Origin: Pseudeuparius sepicola
Lineage: Eukaryota; Arthropoda; Insecta; Coleoptera; Anthribidae
DNA: 64,000 nt
NCBI GenBank assembly: GCA_963920635.1
Contig: OY987299.1
Span: 115,445,373 to 115,509,372 of the forward strand
Reading direction: 5' to 3'
Of this stretch, positions 61,065 through 64,000 are shown piece after piece. The number at the start of each line of letters is the position of its first letter. Position 1 is the stretch's first letter. A program made the translations under genes and the position numbers. The notes under the pieces are model-generated. The model did not search any database. It worked only from the letters and a program-made list of their open reading frames with translations, and was not told the DNA's origin.

Positions 61065-61970
61065 AAATGAAGAAAGTATATTATTAGGCTTTTTTTTACG
61101 AAAAAACCAAATATCTCTATCGATTTAAGCACATCTGGATACCCAGAATCCCAAGTTTCAATGTCGTAACTTATACCAAGTGTTCACAATTTAGGTGCAA
61201 AAAATGAAAAAATCGACTTTTTGAGAGTGCCCTGTGTAAACGATACTGAGTCCCTTCCAAATGTTAGGTTGCCAATGGATTGGGAGCCACCTACTCTATC
61301 AATTTGCACAATATCATCTGCTTATCTAATACAGAGTGTTCATAATAAATACGGAAATATCGAAAAAATCGGTACGATTATTTTGTTACTACGTGTGCCA
61401 CGAAATTTTAAAAACTAAGTCTATCTTTTTATTCTTTCTTCTAATTTGCAGGAAATATGCATTGTGTTACTTTAAATCAATTCAAATAAAAAATTTAAAA
61501 ATACCTAATTATTTAATTTTTACTTTTTTACAGACTAGTACAGAAAAGTAAGGAAAAATAACAAAAGGTCGGTACATTATTAAGTTTTAGAAGCAAGAAT
61601 AAAAAGATAGACTTAGTTTTTAAAATTTCGTGGCACACGTAGTAACAAAATAATACAAATAATGTTTTCGATATTTCCGTATTTATTATGAACACTCTGT
61701 ATGAGATAAGCGGATGATATTGTGCAAATTGATAGAGTAGGTGACTCCCAATCCATTGGCAACCTAACATTTGGAAGGGATTCAGTATCGTTTACACTGG
61801 GCACTCTCAAAAAGTAGATTTTTTCATTTTTTGCACCTAAATTGTGAACACTCGGTATAAGTTACGACATTGAAACTTGGGATTCGGGGTATCCAGATGT
61901 GCTTAAATCGATAGATATATTTATTTTTTTCGTAAAAAAATGCCTAATATACTTTCTTCATTTTTGGGGT
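61065..61970. mobile_element. Foldback element, arms of about 390 bp
   Basis: The arms are about 61065-61455 and 61570-61970. AAATGAAGAAAGTATATTAT at 61065 faces ATACTTTCTTCATTTTT near 61950, and CCAAATGTTAGGTTGCCAAT faces ATTGGCAACCTAACATTTGG. Mirrored frames on both strands share the peptide NDTESLPNVRLPMDWE for that reason. No transposase. Confidence 0.85.
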
Positions 61971-62047
61971 CTTATTTGTTGTAGTTGTGTAGTAGTTGTG
62001 TCCGCATAGGGTGGTTTGAAACTATAATTTTACTTTCTAAAAATCAC

Positions 62048-62883
62048 ATACAGGATGATTTTTTTAGGTCTACCACCGCCATTTTCTCGCTTATTTTACG
62101 CCCTACAAAAAAAGCGTAAGAAACAAAAATTTTGCAATTTTGGACAGCTAAGTGGTGCTGCAAAAGAAATCGGCATCCATGGCCAACTTGTCGCGCAATA
62201 TTAAAAAAACCTCAAATTGAGCAAAACTATTAATAGCGGGGGAATGTTTATTTTAAGAGACAGAGGAAAACTTTTATATTGAAAATTGATGGCATTGAGA
62301 AGCTTTATCCATGCACGCGTAGTCAGATAGTTTCAGCAAATTACACAGGGTCTTCGGCTCTCTTGAGGCTATGAAAATTTTTTTGTTTATTTCTTTATAA
62401 GCGATTTTCTCGCTTATTTTATGCCGCACAGAAAATTCGTAAGAAAACAAAATATGGCAATTTTGGTCAGCGAGGCAACGTTAAAAAAGGAATGGGTCTC
62501 CGTACCCAACTTTTCGCGCTGTACTAAAAAAAACTTAAAATCGACAAAAATGTTCATGGTCTCAAGAGAGCCGAAGACCCTGTGTAATTTGCTGAAACTA
62601 TCCGACTACGTGGATGGATAAAGCTTCTCAGTGCCATCAATTTTCAATATAAAAGTTTTCCTCTGTCTCTTAAAATAAACATTCCACGGCTATTAATAGT
62701 TTTGCTCAATTTGAGTTTTTTTTTTTAATATTGCGCGACAAGTTGGCCATGGATGCCGATTTCTTTTGCAGCACCACTTAGCTGTCCAAAATTGCAACAT
62801 TTTTGTTGCTTACGCTTTTTTTGTAGGGCGCAAAATAAGCGAAAAAATCGCGGTGGTAGACCTAAAAAAAATCATCCTATGCC
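62048..62883. mobile_element. Foldback element, arms of about 330 bp
   Basis: CACATACAGGATGATTTTTT at 62047 is mirrored by AAAAAAATCATCCTATG near 62865-62881. The interior arms pair through GGCATCCATGGCCAACTTGT / ACAAGTTGGCCATGGATGCC and CAAATTACACAGGGTCTTCG-type blocks to a centre near 62465. The ends are CAGGATGAT, not CAGGGTG. Confidence 0.85.
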
Positions 62884-62939
62884 TTGGAAATTATAAAAAA
62901 ATAATTTTCCATCAGTAAAGTGCTCTTTTTGCGGGGTTT

Positions 62940-63357
62940 ACGACAAAATATTATTAAGAAAACTTGTTCAGAATGAAAAAACTAAGTAGTTTTGAGAAAT
63001 TTCGAAAGTCTAGGGCTACTTTGATTTTTTGTCATTTTCCTACTTTTTTAGAAAAGTGCACTTTGTGTAATTTTACATCAAAATGTTTTTAAGAAAACTT
63101 GTTCACAATGAAAAACTGGATAAGTGTGAAAAATTTCAAAAGCCTGAGTCTACTTTGATTTTTTTCTGCTAAAATTTAAATCGCTCAAAAATCAAAGTGC
63201 TTTTGAATTGTTTCACACCTATACAATTTTTCATTATGAACAAGTTTTCTCAATAACATTTTGATGTGAAAGCTACACAAAGTGCACTTTTCTAAAAAAA
63301 ATGGGAAAATGCCAAAAAATCAATGTAGGCCTAGACTTTTGAAATTTCGCAAACCTA
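62940..63357. mobile_element. Foldback element with internally repeated arms
   Basis: AAGAAAACTTGTTCAGAATG (62956) and AAGAAAACTTGTTCACAATG (63091) are direct repeats on the left; CATTATGAACAAGTTTTCTC (63232) is their inverse on the right. AAAAGTGCACTTTGTG (63053) faces CACAAAGTGCACTTTT (63277). So the left arm carries a duplication of about 135 bp. Confidence 0.75.
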
Positions 63358-63358
63358 T

Positions 63359-64000
63359 ACAGGGTGATTCACGTAAGTGGTTCATTAGAAGTTTACGGGG
63401 AAGGAGTGCGAATTTTAATTTGAAATTTTGGTCACTTATATAACAGGTTGTAAACTTTCTTTCTAAAATATTTTCAACTTCCGATCACTTCCGGTTATAC
63501 CGGAAGTCGATAGCAACTTTGTTATTTCAAATAGAACACCCTATATTTTATTACACCATTTGGTTCCCTATCAAGTTCCAAATCTTTTTTTTGAATAGAA
63601 TGTGTACCCTATCCCTAACCCTTTTCGAGATATTCGCAAATTTTTGATTTTTTTGAGTGTTGCAGCCATCGACCATAGTGATGATAACTTTGAAATTTAT
63701 GAATCTGGAAAACTGAAATTTTTGACTGTCGTAGGCGAAAGTCAACTTTATTAAATGGTCTGTATGCCATTTCAATATGTTTTACACTCATGGAGAGTGT
63801 AAAATAATTTTAGAAAGAACAATTAGAGTTTTTAATGAAAAGCATTTACATTTACCACCTTTGATGAAAAGAAAATTCAGAAAGTTCGAACGAAATTTCA
63901 TAGTTCATGGCAAGGTCCAAACAAAGAGAAGCAAATGTAAATACGTAACAGGTAAATAGCATAATATGAATAAAGTGTTTTACTTATATGTAGTTTCTTG
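63359..64000. mobile_element. Start of another CAGGGTG element, cut by the window edge
   Basis: TACAGGGTGATTCACGTAAG begins at 63359. GAACACCCTATATTTTATTA at 63532 may be an inner end. No partner for the outer end is in the window. A 60-codon plus frame (63777-63959) is not recognised. Confidence 0.5.

Noticed and set aside
61221..61810. Matching frames with NDTESLPNVRLPMDWE
   Set aside because: Mirror copies in the arms of a foldback element; not independent evidence of a protein.
1..64000. CRISPR array, rRNA, tRNA or bacterial operon
   Set aside because: No regularly spaced short direct repeats, no rRNA-like blocks and no tRNA cloverleaf noticed; the gene structure is animal.

Overview
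The window looks like nuclear DNA of an insect. It is AT-rich, its genes are cut into short exons separated by kilobase-sized introns with GT-AG ends, and the recognisable proteins are animal ones. A beetle or similar insect is my best guess, from the AT-richness and the many TA-flanked palindromic repeats; the sequence itself does not fix the species. I see no bacterial operons, rRNA, tRNA or CRISPR.

Three protein-coding genes are well supported by conserved protein sequence and matching intron phases. (1) On the minus strand, the 5' third of an importin alpha-3/4 type karyopherin (exons 6141-6203, 4926-5132, 2386-2662; the rest lies beyond the left edge). (2) On the plus strand, a complete Nck/Dreadlocks adaptor (dock) with seven coding exons from 11078 to 33773, encoding about 420 residues as SH3-SH3-SH3-SH2. 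(3) On the minus strand, the last three exons of a secreted C-type lectin (53148-53327, 52840-53064, 47143-47300), with its 5' exon(s) not found. A 129-codon minus-strand ORF (41860-42249) is a plausible but unrecognised gene. Weaker candidates are a plus-strand exon at 2024-2170, a first exon of a membrane protein at 23087-23269 inside a dock intron, and a divergent pair of zinc-finger pieces (BED-like at 3048-3258 minus, THAP-like at 3452-3547 plus) inside the karyopherin intron.

Most of the remaining DNA is transposon debris, and the dominant kind is unusual. It consists of long foldback (palindromic) elements of about 0.7-1.4 kb whose two arms are near-complete inverted copies. Many end in CAGGGTG and are flanked by TA. 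Clear full-length cases are 563-1519, 34233-35659, 35916-37113 and 47631-48368; related palindromes lie at 8653-10428, 13711-14280, 19641-20992, 40500-41371, 48921-49985, 53921-56080, 61065-61970, 62048-62883 and 62940-63357. Several are inserted into one another, which gives a relative order of insertion. Other elements are a hAT-like MITE with a perfect 8-bp target duplication (31858-32894), a pogo/Tigger-like TIR element (17323-18467), four copies of a roughly 600-bp element (8877, 14347, 16347, 30003), two copies of a second TIR element (28399, 57137), a TA-flanked element with GGGGAAAGTGGGGC ends (51004-51971), a decayed Tc1/mariner transposase (59968-60662) and pieces of non-LTR retrotransposons (about 21215-21570, 26150-26330, 37160-37395).

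The three genes have no evident joint function: nuclear import, receptor-to-actin signalling, and a secreted lectin. The main story is how densely their introns and spacers are filled with nested foldback elements.
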